Source: Porphyridium purpureum
Lineage: Eukaryota > Rhodophyta > Bangiophyceae > Porphyridiales > Porphyridiaceae
NCBI GenBank assembly: GCA_008690995.1
Contig: VRMN01000001.1
Span: 620,001-684,000 of the forward strand
Length of the DNA: 64,000 nucleotides
Direction of reading: 5' to 3'
Shown here: positions 1 through 9,137 of the stretch, one piece after another
Layout: each line of letters opens with the position of its first letter
Numbering within the stretch: the first letter of the stretch is position 1
Position numbers and translations under genes: made by a program
Notes under the pieces: model-generated
The model's input: the letters and a program-made list of their open reading frames with translations, nothing else
Told to the model about the DNA's origin: nothing
Database searches by the model: none

Positions 1-780
1 TCCCTAGTACCGCCGCGCTGTTCGTCCACTTCGTTCAACCCTACATCCACTGACACGAAACAGTGCCCTCTCCTTCTGCGGCGCAGCTGCGCGCTCCCCG
101 CTCCGTCCATTCACTTCGCAGTCGCAGTCAGCCACGACGTGCTTACACTGGTGCGGCTGTCCCACCTTCTGCTTCCGAGTCTGCGCGCACTCCGCCATTG
201 CACCTCATCCTCCCAAACCCCACCCACCTGCTCACAACATGACACGCAGCCACCACCACCACCACCGCCACTGCTGAACCAGCCAATCAGTGCGCGAAAC
301 CCCCTGTTCCCCAATGCGCGCACTCAACGTGGAAACATCCTCCGCCTCAGGAAAAAATAGCCCTCGGGGTCAACAATGACCAACTGTACCTCGTGTAAGC
401 GCGCACCCCTCAGCGCCGCCTGCCCAACACTGCGCAGCAATAACGGTTTATTGGTTATCGGTTCTCGGTTCATGTCGCCGTTGTGGACGGGTGGCCGTGT
501 GAGATGACAAAGAAATGGCAACGTTGTCGTGTCTGAAGCGCGGATCTCCGCTGTTCGCCCACGCCTCGAGAGGCAACTGCGAGGTATCTAATAAAATGAG
601 GTGGTTTTATAGGCGTGCGGGTTTTCCCCGGCTCGGTTGAAGGCGCCACATAGATCAGAGGAGGGCAAGGTTGGATGACTTGGCTGGGTTGACAAAGGCG
701 TGCGTGTGTGAGAAGGATCGTCGAGACGGAGAGAGGGGAGGAGAAGGGCGACGGCGCTGTTGTGCGGGAGCGGGAGCAGA
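1..780. other. Spacer with no supported gene
   Basis: No reading frame here resembles a protein family. The left part is rich in CCA/CAC runs and low in complexity. A CTGTAC motif lies at 384-389, the same hexamer that recurs in front of several genes in this window. The right part is probably the 5' region of the small gene starting at 781. Confidence 0.4.
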
Positions 781-1269
781 ATGGTTGTGGTGTGCGCCAG
801 CAGAAAGAGCGGCCGCGCGGTCGTGCCGGCCATGGTGCCGGCGCTGCGCGTGGAGCTCGTCGTGTCAAAGCAGATGGTCATGGGCCTCGCCGCCTTGTTC
901 TTCCAGGTCCAGCGCACCGCGCTCATGGCAAAGCTGGAGCTGCCAAAGTTCTCCATGCCGTCCATGCCATCCATGCCAAAGCTCACGGTCCCCAAGCTTC
1001 AGATGCCAAAGTTGGGCGGCGGTGAGAAGAAGGACAAGGCCGCCAAGCCCTCGCCGTCGGCACCAAAGACTACCATCCGACCGTCCGGTGGTGTCAAGGT
1101 GCGCGCGGCCGTCGGGAACAAGTCGAACGTGGACGCGCCAAGCTTCAAGGGATCGAACATGGAGCTCGCAGACTCTGGTGCCGACTACAAAGCCTTCCCA
1201 AAGCGAAGGATGCCGGGTGCCAACATGCAGGGTTTCCTTGACATGGCAAAGGGCATGAAGCCAAAGTAA
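781..1269 (+). CDS. Small basic hypothetical protein with PK-x-xMP repeats
   Basis: I do not recognise this 162-residue protein. The first ATG of the frame is at 781. The first 45 residues are poor in acidic residues and contain a hydrophobic stretch (MGLAALFFQ), compatible with an organelle-targeting or membrane segment. A run of Met-Pro-Lys units follows (PKFSMPSMPSMPKL, then PKLQMPKLGG), then a Lys/Ser/Pro-rich linker and a Met- and Lys-rich C-terminus ending MAKGMKPK. A start at the internal Met of MAKLELPKF would also be sensible. It converges with the thioredoxin reductase gene, with 183 bp between stops. The regular repeat and absence of stops favour a real gene, but no function can be given. 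Confidence 0.5.
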   Translation: MVVVCASRKSGRAVVPAMVPALRVELVVSKQMVMGLAALFFQVQRTALMAKLELPKFSMPSMPSMPKLTVPKLQMPKLGGGEKKDKAAKPSPSAPKTTIRPSGGVKVRAAVGNKSNVDAPSFKGSNMELADSGADYKAFPKRRMPGANMQGFLDMAKGMKPK

Positions 1270-1452
1270 ATAGGCTGTACATCCATTCGGAAAAGTATCG
1301 GGTCGCAGTCGCTGTCATAATCTCGGTCATTAGCGTAGGCTGAATAAAATAGTCGAAAAGCATGCGGTGTGCTCACGTTCTCTGACCAAAGTGCGGCGGA
1401 AACAAGCCAGCAAACTCGGATTTGGCAAATTCTTCACGAGCGAGAACCTTGC

Positions 1453-2466
1453 TCAAGCGTCTGCCAGCTCGTTCAGATAATGCTCGACGTCGATCGCAGC
1501 CATGCATCCTGTGCCTGCGGCTGTAATAGCTTGTCGATACTTTTTGTCTTGGCAATCACCGGCCGCAAAGACGCCGCGGCGGCTGGTACTCGTAGTGCCC
1601 GGTTTCGTCACAATGTAGCCGGCTTCGTCCAGCGCGAGCTGCCCGCCAAGAAAATCTGTATTCGGCTTGTGGCCTATAGCAAAGAACATGCCGCCAGCGT
1701 CCATCACCTGCTCATTGCCGGTCTTGAGGTCTTTGACGGAAACATGAGTTACGACGTTTCCGTCACCAATCACGCTCGAGACTGCGGCCGAGTACAATAC
1801 ACGAATCTTCGGATGCTCGACTGCGCGCCGCTGCATGATTTTGCTCGCACGGAGCTCATCGCGACGGTGCACAATAAACACCATACTCGCGTATTTGGTC
1901 AGAAAGACGGCCTCCTCCATTGCGCTATCTCCTCCGCCGATAACGAACAGATTCTTGTCACGGAATAGGGGCGCTGCACCGTCGCAAACTGCGCAGGCAC
2001 TCACGCCGCGCTGCCAGTATTCACCTTGCGCTTCACCAGCGCCGGGAATATCGAGTCGCTTCGCAGTTGCGCCTGTCGCGATGATGAGCGCTTTGCATTT
2101 CCAAACTTGTCCCCACTCGGAGTGCACTACAAACGGGAAAACATCCAGTTCGACGCGGCTCACGGTTTCGGTGATGATGTGCGTGCCAAATCGTGCCGCT
2201 TGCGCACGAAACAAGTCGGTGATTTCCTGGCCGCCAACACCATTCGGAAAGCCCGGAAAGTTCTCGACGTCCGTTGTCGTCGTGAGCTGCCCGCCAGCTG
2301 CCACGCCGCCGGCGAGAAACCCTTCAAACATGACTGGATGCAGTTCGGCGCGTGCCGTGTAGATCGCAGCCGTATGACCGGCTGGTCCCGATCCAACAAT
2401 GATCACATCCTGCACCTGCGTGGCATCTGGTGCTCCATTCACATCGGCACTAGGTCCATCCGTCAT
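1453..2466 (-). CDS. NADPH-dependent thioredoxin reductase
   Basis: The low-molecular-weight thioredoxin reductase transfers electrons from NADPH through FAD and a redox disulfide to thioredoxin. The 337-residue product begins with a short polar tail. [14 protein letters not shown]-binding loop follows near residue 22, then [16 protein letters not shown], the redox site CAVC near residue 160, a second nucleotide loop [12 protein letters not shown], the [12 protein letters not shown] segment typical of the NADPH site, and the C-terminal FAD motif [21 protein letters not shown]. All hallmark residues are present and the length fits the family (about 320-340). The frame is open upstream of 2466 but has no other ATG there, so I take the Met of MTDGPSAD. 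No transit peptide is evident, which suggests a cytosolic or mitochondrial NTR rather than plastid NTRC; there is no thioredoxin domain fused at the C-terminus. Confidence 0.93.
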   Translation of the reverse strand: MTDGPSADVNGAPDATQVQDVIIVGSGPAGHTAAIYTARAELHPVMFEGFLAGGVAAGGQLTTTTDVENFPGFPNGVGGQEITDLFRAQAARFGTHIITETVSRVELDVFPFVVHSEWGQVWKCKALIIATGATAKRLDIPGAGEAQGEYWQRGVSACAVCDGAAPLFRDKNLFVIGGGDSAMEEAVFLTKYASMVFIVHRRDELRASKIMQRRAVEHPKIRVLYSAAVSSVIGDGNVVTHVSVKDLKTGNEQVMDAGGMFFAIGHKPNTDFLGGQLALDEAGYIVTKPGTTSTSRRGVFAAGDCQDKKYRQAITAAGTGCMAAIDVEHYLNELADA

Positions 2467-2624
2467 CTCACCAGAAACGTTTGGATCTTCTCTCTCACCG
2501 TTTCTCCAACGACCAAAGAGTTTTACTTCTCCAACCACGCTTCAGAACGCATGAAGAAGAATTTTCTTCTTCTTTTCTTTTAATACATCGACGCCTTTCC
2601 TGTTGGTACTGGCTGGTGTATGTG

Positions 2625-2961
2625 CTAGCTCGCGAGATGCATCCAAATAAAAGGTGCCACCAAAACTCTCGCATGTGCGGCTATTGTCCGGTTGATAGTT
2701 CTCGTGCGACCGTCGTACCCCAGTTTCACCCACGTACGCGCTGCAACCAAGCACAAGGCGCTCGCAGAAATCACCAATTTGGACAAGGGGATGAAAAAGT
2801 TCCACACTAGGCCTTCGTACTCCCATCCGTTCCAAAGCTTGTATATACGCCATACAGGACAGGCTTCGCCAAGGTAGACTTACGTCTTGCACGTGTTCAG
2901 GGGCACATTCCAGACAAGCGCACCACGTTAAACAAAAAAGTTCGTCGATGAAGCTACGCAT
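2625..2961 (-). CDS. Possible small membrane protein, perhaps spliced
   Basis: Between the thioredoxin reductase and the first MgtC gene lies a minus-strand frame (2625-2840 or so) reading LWNGWEYEGLVWNFFIPL, then a hydrophobic segment, and ending FIWMHLAS. It has no ATG of its own. An ATG at 2961 opens another frame that reaches a GTAAGT donor-like site after about 26 codons; an AG just before the LWNGW segment would restore phase with a 46-nt intron. The product would be about 96 residues with one or two membrane segments. The intron is very short, the ATG overlaps the stop of the neighbouring MgtC gene, and I recognise no family, so this is tentative. Confidence 0.25.
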
Positions 2962-4015
2962 GAGAAGCCAACGACGGTTGCTGCTGCAACTTGGGCTTGG
3001 CGTTACCTGCGCTCTTGTCCGCGAGAGAAGGTGCTCCTGAAACGATACTCTGGCGCCCGCTCGTTCGCTTGCTTATTCCTGGAAGTAGAGGCGTCTTTTC
3101 GCTCACTCCAGGATTCGCGGCGGAAACAGATGCAGATTCGCTGCGAACATCATCGCTGGCACAGTCCGCTTGCTCCTCGGCAGTCTCCTCCTCCTGAGCT
3201 TCTTCGCAATCGTCGTCTTCATCCTCCTCGTCATGATGACTCCTGCCTCGGGGTCCAAAACGAAGCACAGAGCAGACAACAAATGTACAGAACGCAGCTG
3301 GGTAATAAAGAGCGCCGCCGCACGCCACGCCGATCGCTGCAGAGATCCACACGCTCGCGGCAGTGGCCAGCCCAGACACCATGAATTCTCCGTTCTCCAT
3401 TTTCTCCTTGAAGATGAGCGCGGAGCCCAGAAAGCCTACGCCTGATGGAATGGCTGCGCTCACCCGGGATGCGTCCCAGGTGACGGCACCAGATTCGAAT
3501 GCGTAAATTGAACTGATGGTAAAACATGCGGCACCCAGTCCGGTCACGCTCATTGTCCGGATCCCGGCCGGGCGGTCCGCTTGCCTTCTCTCGTAGCCAA
3601 TCATTGCGGCCAGCGCCACCGCGCTGAACATGCGCCGTCCCATGTCCGTTTCCTCGGGCGTCAAGCCCAGCAGCTCCCGGTACCGCATCCTTCGGCACGG
3701 ACTGTCGTCAAAAAGCGGATTCTTGTACGGAAAGGTCTTCGGACGCGGCAAGTCACAGTGGTTGTGAAGCACCGGCTCCAACAGGCAAACCATCGAGAGC
3801 GTGGCGCCCACAAGAACGACGCACAGATAAATCCACGAGTCGCGTCCCGGGTTGTGGCGGAATTTCTTCTGGTATCGCGTCCACCGTGCCTTGACGAACG
3901 CACTGACAGCGTCCATGGCACCTCTGCTTCGTGCTCCCCACGCCAACCGCACCACCGTTTCTGCTCGAGAACCGAATCTTGCCTGCACGGACAGAATCGT
4001 AGACCAAACGGACAT
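2954..4015 (-). CDS. MgtC/SapB-family membrane protein (copy 1)
   Basis: MgtC/SapB proteins are small membrane proteins first known from bacteria, where MgtC helps survival at low magnesium and in acid; eukaryotic members are uncharacterised. From the ATG at 4015 the protein has 353 residues; a second candidate ATG is at 3916. One N-terminal membrane segment (IYLCVVLVGATLSMVCLL) precedes the family core: IGYERRQADRPAGIRTMSVTG, a hydrophobic helix, SAAIPSGVGFLGSALIF, then ATAASVWISAAIGVACGGALYY and a last helix ending VLRFGPR. The C-terminal third is soluble, with an acidic run (DEEDEDDDCEEAQEEE) and Ser/Pro-rich sequence, so it is probably a cytosolic regulatory tail. It diverges from a paralogue across only 123 bp. 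Confidence 0.82.
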   Translation of the reverse strand: MSVWSTILSVQARFGSRAETVVRLAWGARSRGAMDAVSAFVKARWTRYQKKFRHNPGRDSWIYLCVVLVGATLSMVCLLEPVLHNHCDLPRPKTFPYKNPLFDDSPCRRMRYRELLGLTPEETDMGRRMFSAVALAAMIGYERRQADRPAGIRTMSVTGLGAACFTISSIYAFESGAVTWDASRVSAAIPSGVGFLGSALIFKEKMENGEFMVSGLATAASVWISAAIGVACGGALYYPAAFCTFVVCSVLRFGPRGRSHHDEEDEDDDCEEAQEEETAEEQADCASDDVRSESASVSAANPGVSEKTPLLPGISKRTSGRQSIVSGAPSLADKSAGNAKPKLQQQPSLASHA

Positions 4016-4138
4016 TTGGGAAGCTTGTGATGCGTTCAGGAGATGCCTTGAAGCTCCGGCACTAACCGCGCGCACCAGCCGTGAAAGTGAGCGAGGGCGC
4101 GTCCAGTGAATGGTCGCCTGGACGACCGGGAAGGGTCG

Positions 4139-5260
4139 ATGAAGAGGTTTGGGATATGGGCGGCGGCGGCGCAGACGGCCGCGTCTGCGTACAAGAATGC
4201 GTACTTCCCAAGCGATGAGTACCCGCGCTTAAATGCAATCTTGTATACAGCCATGCTGGTGGCTGTGCTGGTGGTCTCGCTGTCAAGCTTGCTTGCGCCG
4301 CTTCTCGTGCGTGACTGTGTAAAGACCTTACCGGAGAAGAGCAGCTGGAGTAACCCGCTGTATCCGGGCGACGCGTGTTTCTTTGAGAGGCGAAACGTTT
4401 TGCTCGGACAGAGTCTGCTAGAGGCCGACTTGATGCGTAGAATGGTGGCCTCCGTGCTGCTGGCCGTGCCTATCGGATACGAGCGAAGATCTCCAGATCG
4501 ATCCGCCGGAATCAAACTCATGATTCTAGTGAGTATTGGATCCTGCTCTTTCACCATATCCAGCATCTACTCGTTCGAGTCGAGCACATCAGGTTATGAT
4601 ACCGCTCGCGTCGCGGCAGCCATTGTCAGCGGCGTTGGTTTTCTGGCAAGCGCCATGATCTACAAGGGCGGCGACCAGGCAAGCCACGCGGTGTATGGGC
4701 TCACCACGGCGGCTTCGGTGTGGGTGGCCGCTGCCGTCGGAATTTCAAGCGGCGGTGAACTCTACTTTGCAGGCATGTACACGACTGTTCTAGTGGTGAT
4801 CATTCTCCGATTTATGCCTCGAGCCGTAGAGCATGCGCATGCTGACGAATCTGAAGCTCAAAAAGTCGTGGAATCGACTGAAGAGCTTGGGCAGGAAGAG
4901 GAAAAAGAATCGCCGAGAAATCAGCGCAGCCAGGAGGCCACAGTGAACATTTCATACCGGCAGCCACGAGCCGAGCCAGCAGCATTGGGACAGTTCCCAT
5001 TACCTTCAGAACACGCGGCCAGTGAACCTGCGCTTTCTAGTCTACCCACGCAGCAGCTTACGCAGGCCGAAATCGACCAGGATCTAGACGACTTTTTGGA
5101 GTTGCAAAAGTATACTCCACATACCACAGCTGTGAGTCCACGCTCGTCCCGTGCGACCAACGCGGGATCCGCACAGAGTTCAGTTGTCAACGTGGCCACA
5201 GGAAGCAGCATCTCGAACCCGAAAATTGAGAAGCGGCAACCGTCTATTGCATTCAGATAA
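4139..5260 (+). CDS. MgtC/SapB-family membrane protein (copy 2)
   Basis: This is a paralogue of the adjacent divergent gene. The frame is open to about 4106, but the first ATG is at 4139, giving 373 residues. The N-terminal membrane helix (AMLVAVLVVSLSSLLAPLLV) is followed by a KSSWSNPLYPGDACFF segment. Then comes the MgtC core: IGYERRSPDRSAGIKLMILV, VAAAIVSGVGFLASAMIYKGG, TTAASVWVAAAVGISSGGELYF and a final helix ending ILRFMPR. As in copy 1 an acidic, Ser/Gln-rich tail of about 130 residues follows; the two tails share composition but little sequence. The sequence KNPLFDD/SNPLYPGD before the core is shared by both copies and is an extra-membrane segment. The head-to-head layout suggests tandem inverted duplication and a shared bidirectional promoter. 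Confidence 0.82.
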   Translation: MKRFGIWAAAAQTAASAYKNAYFPSDEYPRLNAILYTAMLVAVLVVSLSSLLAPLLVRDCVKTLPEKSSWSNPLYPGDACFFERRNVLLGQSLLEADLMRRMVASVLLAVPIGYERRSPDRSAGIKLMILVSIGSCSFTISSIYSFESSTSGYDTARVAAAIVSGVGFLASAMIYKGGDQASHAVYGLTTAASVWVAAAVGISSGGELYFAGMYTTVLVVIILRFMPRAVEHAHADESEAQKVVESTEELGQEEEKESPRNQRSQEATVNISYRQPRAEPAALGQFPLPSEHAASEPALSSLPTQQLTQAEIDQDLDDFLELQKYTPHTTAVSPRSSRATNAGSAQSSVVNVATGSSISNPKIEKRQPSIAFR

Positions 5261-5272
5261 ATACCGCGTCTT

Positions 5273-6574
5273 CTAATCCTCAGGTGGCTCTTTTCGCGCT
5301 TCCGCTTCATTTGAACTTTCCTGTTCCTGAAAGATAGGCAGCTGCCGCCGGAGAGCGCGCTGCACTTGGTAGCTGGTCGTGTTGATAAAGTCAGTTGGAG
5401 ACTTGCCAGCGCCATCCAAAAGTCCGGCCCGGAAGAGAACCAATCTTTCCTGAGATGGAGGCACAAGGTCTGAGTCTCTTGGAGGATCTCCCTGTTTCTT
5501 GCGGGGGCGACCGCGCCCGCGTTTCTTCGTGCTGCTCCCTGACGGGTCTGCATCGGCTTGTACGGGTGTCTTGCCCTTGGCGGACGTGAGCGTACTGGCC
5601 TTTCTCCTCCTGTTTTTCCTGCGCAAGATACGCACACCGGACACGGCAGATACTTCTAAATCGTGATCTTCAAGCAGCCTAAAATCTACGGCGCCCGGCG
5701 CGCGCTCCTTGCGCAGTCGGCGAGGCCTTGTACAGCTTCTGCAAACGTCGTAAGAGCATCCCCAGCACACAGGACAGAAGAAAAGCTCTTCATCCGCTAA
5801 GAGATCGACAGCCTGCTGAGAGCTCGGCGCACGGCAAAGCAGTTTGATGAAAGACTTCTTTTGGGAGTTCTTCTTGAACCGCACCAGTCCGCACGACTCG
5901 CAATACGTGCACGGTACGACTCGCGTATCGTCGCAGGTCAGGCAGCGCGGCTTCCTCTTCTTTTCTGCAAACGGTTTGAGACCGGCGTAGCGCTTTGAAT
6001 CATTGCGCTCGGTCCGCAAGAGTCTTAGAGCCGTTTCGACTCGATCGTCCACTTCGTCGGGCCCGTACTTTGCCAAGTAAGGCAGTAGTCTAGGATCCAG
6101 CTTTGGGTGTACGTCATACGTGAGCTCTGCCAGCGGTGGCTTATCCCGAAGCGGAGCATCCACGATTATATTCTCGAACTGGGAAGTGTCTACTGTGTCC
6201 TTCATCATCGGCGCCTCCTCTTGTGCCGGAAGGGAGAGCAAATATGCCTCGAAATCAGCTTCGATTTCTTGCGCAATAGCCTTCATGCTAGCCAATTCAT
6301 CACGCCGGGCCTTCTCTGCGATCAAACGCAGCTCCTCCTCATCCATTCCGTCGCTTTCGGAATCATTATCTTGACACTGCAACCCGACAGTGCCTTTGGA
6401 ACTGCTCCACTCGGGCCCACGACACGCGCGGTCATTCAGACTTTTCTTGATCGCATACCGACGTACACGTCCAGAATTCACTCCACACGAGGGCCTCAAA
6501 GTCGAGTGCTGTTCCAGCGGCCACGATGACGCAACGTTCTGGCACACAAAGCATGATCGCGACGCCAGATGCAT
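5273..6574 (-). CDS. Cys-rich, AT-hook-containing hypothetical protein, possibly plastid-targeted
   Basis: The 433-residue product is not one I recognise. Its first 70 residues are rich in Ser, Arg and Cys and nearly free of acidic residues, like a plastid transit peptide. An acidic helical segment (MDEEELRLIAEKARRDELAS) follows. The middle holds a CLTCDDTRVVPCTYCESCG cluster near residue 212 and a second CPVCWGCSYDVCRSC cluster about 55 residues later, spaced like zinc-binding CxxC pairs of the DnaJ/BSD2 kind. Near residue 350 there is an AT-hook-like GRGRPRKK motif, preceded by another basic run. It could be an organellar nucleic-acid-binding or assembly factor, but that is a guess from composition. 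It converges on the MgtC gene, with stops 12 bp apart. Confidence 0.6.
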   Translation of the reverse strand: MHLASRSCFVCQNVASSWPLEQHSTLRPSCGVNSGRVRRYAIKKSLNDRACRGPEWSSSKGTVGLQCQDNDSESDGMDEEELRLIAEKARRDELASMKAIAQEIEADFEAYLLSLPAQEEAPMMKDTVDTSQFENIIVDAPLRDKPPLAELTYDVHPKLDPRLLPYLAKYGPDEVDDRVETALRLLRTERNDSKRYAGLKPFAEKKRKPRCLTCDDTRVVPCTYCESCGLVRFKKNSQKKSFIKLLCRAPSSQQAVDLLADEELFFCPVCWGCSYDVCRSCTRPRRLRKERAPGAVDFRLLEDHDLEVSAVSGVRILRRKNRRRKASTLTSAKGKTPVQADADPSGSSTKKRGRGRPRKKQGDPPRDSDLVPPSQERLVLFRAGLLDGAGKSPTDFINTTSYQVQRALRRQLPIFQEQESSNEAEARKEPPED

Positions 6575-6664
6575 CCCACTCTAGTGTCCCGCCGCGTCAC
6601 TCAAAAACCAAACAGCGAGTCTGCTTCCTCGTCCAGCCGCAGCTGCGCCTTTTTCATCCACAAG

Positions 6665-6681
6665 CTGTACCTATACTGTAC
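6665..6681. promoter_or_regulatory. Paired CTGTAC motifs in a divergent promoter
   Basis: Two copies of CTGTAC start at 6665 and 6676, 11 bp apart, in the 219-bp spacer between the Cys-rich protein gene (leftward) and the Fcf2 gene (rightward). The same hexamer, often paired and often preceded by A, occurs in front of other genes here, so it is a candidate promoter element. Confidence 0.35.
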
Positions 6682-6793
6682 TCAAAGTTCCTGAACCGTT
6701 AACCGTTTAGGGTTTCATGGCAGGTGGGCGGCGCGATGGCGAGGCGTCGGCGGCGCGACTTTCGTGGTCGATGAAGAGGGCGAGGAAGCGACG

Positions 6794-7630
6794 ATGAAGT
6801 CTGGTTCGGTTGGAGCAGCAGTGGAGAAGCACGACGAGGCTGTCGTGGATCCTACAGGATTGGCATTCGTCGACTTGTCCAAGTATGAAAGGTCTGAGTC
6901 AAGTGCGTCCGATGGAGAGGATGGTGGGCCGGCGGGCCGGGTGAGAAAAGAGGCGCAACGCGCGGCTCGTGCCGCGTCAAATGGCAAAGATGCGGCTACT
7001 TCTTCCTTTGTCACCTTGCCGGCGACGAGAATGTTCTTGGAAGGACGTGGAGACGCTCTCATTTCAGAAAAGTTCAGAAAGAATCAAACTCAACCGTTAG
7101 CAAAAGAAACTGCCCCATTGGACAAATCCGCACCACGCGCTGCGCAGTACGACGTGGATTCCCCAGATCCGGATGAAGCCCTGATGAAGCGCAGTATTTT
7201 CAACCAGCCAAGTCGACAAAAGCAAGAGGCGTCCAACACAGCCGCCAAGAAGCAGAAAGCACGATGGTTTGATATTCCGGTCGCGACCCTGACGCCAGAG
7301 CTCGAGAAGGATATTCAATTGATCAGAAACCGGCAGCACTTGGACCCGCAGCGATTTTACAAATCAATGGGCGACTCCAAGTGGAACCCCAAAAATTTTT
7401 ACGTTGGCACGGTGATCGAAGGGCCTGGCGAGTTCCGCACAGGCAGAATTGTGAATCGCGAACGCAAGCAGCACCTCGTCGATGAGCTGCTGAGCGATTC
7501 ACAATTTCAGACGTTTGCAAAGCGCAAAGTGGCAGAAGTTCAGCAGTCAAAGGCCGCTACCTACAGACGACGGAGTGGCATGAAGGCTTTCAAGAAAAGC
7601 AGGTCGGGCCGTCTGGGTGCCCGCAAATAG
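6794..7630 (+). CDS. Fcf2-type pre-rRNA processing protein
   Basis: Fcf2 (TdIF2/DNTTIP2 in animals) is a nucleolar factor of the small-subunit processome, needed for early cleavages of pre-rRNA leading to 18S rRNA. From the first ATG at 6794 the product has 278 residues. The N-terminal half is polar and low in complexity, which is usual for the family. The conserved Fcf2 domain fills the last 120 residues: KARWFDIPVATLTPELEKDI, LRNRQHLDPQRFYKS-type sequence, then PKNFYVGTVIEGPGEF and VDELLSDSQFQTFAKRKVAE. A basic end (RRRSGMKAFKKSRSGRLGARK) matches the family's C-terminal nucleolar tail. The protein diverges from the Cys-rich protein gene. Confidence 0.88.
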   Translation: MKSGSVGAAVEKHDEAVVDPTGLAFVDLSKYERSESSASDGEDGGPAGRVRKEAQRAARAASNGKDAATSSFVTLPATRMFLEGRGDALISEKFRKNQTQPLAKETAPLDKSAPRAAQYDVDSPDPDEALMKRSIFNQPSRQKQEASNTAAKKQKARWFDIPVATLTPELEKDIQLIRNRQHLDPQRFYKSMGDSKWNPKNFYVGTVIEGPGEFRTGRIVNRERKQHLVDELLSDSQFQTFAKRKVAEVQQSKAATYRRRSGMKAFKKSRSGRLGARK

Positions 7631-7701
7631 GCGTTCGGTGGCTCATGTAAAGCAAACAAACAGACTATGTCTCCGTGCTTCTCCCTTTCAATTTCATATT
7701 G

Positions 7702-8880
7702 CTAGCAAAGTGGACAAGCAGCAGCATGTTCGCCTCGTGGCGTCAACAAAATAACGTACGAAGTCATGCGCGAGCGCTGGTCATCATGTGCGACATTGAG
7801 TTGGAAGCGGCCGTAGCTATTCAGAGCAGAGTATCCTAGCAGCTGAAAGGTAACCACAACATATAGAAAACGAATGACGAATAGCGCCTCTCCGTACATC
7901 AGCGAAGTGCACATGATAGAGAAAATTGAGAGGACCAGAAAGAATTCAAGTGGGCGGACACTGCGCATCCCCAGGCGACGTACTGACACAAGTCCAAAGA
8001 AATCAATTGCAATGTTGATGACGGAGAGCACCTCGCGCGCGTATCGATTGTGCTTGAATACAACGTTTTTGTACAAAAGCCAGGCAAACATGAGCATGTC
8101 CACAAGTAGAAGAATCACAAACAAAACCAGAAGCCCGCGGATTAACTTGTGCGCCTGATCAAAGATCATGGCTTGATAGTCTGACATGTCGACCAACCCC
8201 GTGTCGAGCCTGAAAAAGTATTCCTTCCAGCCTGTATCCGGCATTTCGACATCGTCGCACACATCTTCAACGCCGGCTCGGGCCTGCACCTTTGTCTGGA
8301 GCAATCGGAGTGTCTTGATGTCCTGATCTTGGTCCTTCAAGTCACTCTTGACTGTAGCGCCAGAAAGTCGCTGCGTGATGGTGGCCAAGGCGTCGGTCGA
8401 GTGCGCCACGACAACTTTCTTGCCGTCATTTTTATCGAATTCGTCTGCCAAGAGCCACGTTGATTCGGATATAGACTGAGCTCGGCTCTCGACAAAGATC
8501 TTGTCGTCATCAAACAGGCTCTTGTGCCTCACTGCACTGGTGCCGGTGCCCGTCGTTGACGCCGCTCTACGGTGACTACTTGGCGGCTTAGATTTGCGAA
8601 CGTCATCCTCGAAAAGGGCAGTCAGCGCGCTTCCAGAGCCGTGCACACTCGCATGACGACTCGGCAGGGGTGGTTTGCTCACCAAGCTCTGCGCGGACGA
8701 CAGCACATTGTGCACGGAGCGGTGAATGGATGCGGTTTTCTCCAGCAGAAGCGCGCTGCCACTATTTTCCGTTGCGGCCAAGCTACCTGGAGTTATGCCG
8801 CCATCGGCCGACGTGATGCTTCCGTGGCGCGACGCATTCTTCGAGTTAGGCAAGTGCCGTTCAGCTGGAAATGACGCCAT
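7702..8880 (-). CDS. Unknown multi-pass membrane protein
   Basis: The frame is open to 8922 but the first ATG is at 8880, giving 392 residues. I do not recognise the family. The first 210 residues are soluble and Ser-rich, with several RHxS/RRAxS sites that could be phosphorylated. The rest has about five hydrophobic segments: LLVLFVILLLVDMLMFAWLL, then a segment after KHNRYAREVLSVINIAIDFF, FFLVLSIFSIMCTSLMY, and FVIRFLYVVVTFQLLGY. It ends with a short Cys-containing tail (ACPLC) that could be lipidated. The layout, a long N-terminal soluble part followed by a small helical bundle near the C-terminus, gives no clear function. It may be lineage-specific. Confidence 0.6.
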   Translation of the reverse strand: MASFPAERHLPNSKNASRHGSITSADGGITPGSLAATENSGSALLLEKTASIHRSVHNVLSSAQSLVSKPPLPSRHASVHGSGSALTALFEDDVRKSKPPSSHRRAASTTGTGTSAVRHKSLFDDDKIFVESRAQSISESTWLLADEFDKNDGKKVVVAHSTDALATITQRLSGATVKSDLKDQDQDIKTLRLLQTKVQARAGVEDVCDDVEMPDTGWKEYFFRLDTGLVDMSDYQAMIFDQAHKLIRGLLVLFVILLLVDMLMFAWLLYKNVVFKHNRYAREVLSVINIAIDFFGLVSVRRLGMRSVRPLEFFLVLSIFSIMCTSLMYGEALFVIRFLYVVVTFQLLGYSALNSYGRFQLNVAHDDQRSRMTSYVILLTPRGEHAAACPLC

Positions 8881-9137
8881 TGTGCGCAACAGACGTCCAA
8901 TGCCAACGTCCAAGCGACGCAAGCACGTCGCCTTCGCACGCTGCGACTAGACTCAACGCCTCGCAGCCGTTAAAAAGGATGCGGGCAAGCAAGGACCACG
9001 CCAAAAAGGAAACGCGTACACTGAAGGTACACTTTGTCACTTTACTGCTTGAAGTCAATAACAAGGCGGTGGACATAACCATGAAGCTTTGGTGACTCGT
9101 ACGGCGGATAGATGCATCCGCCATTCGCCGGACAACG

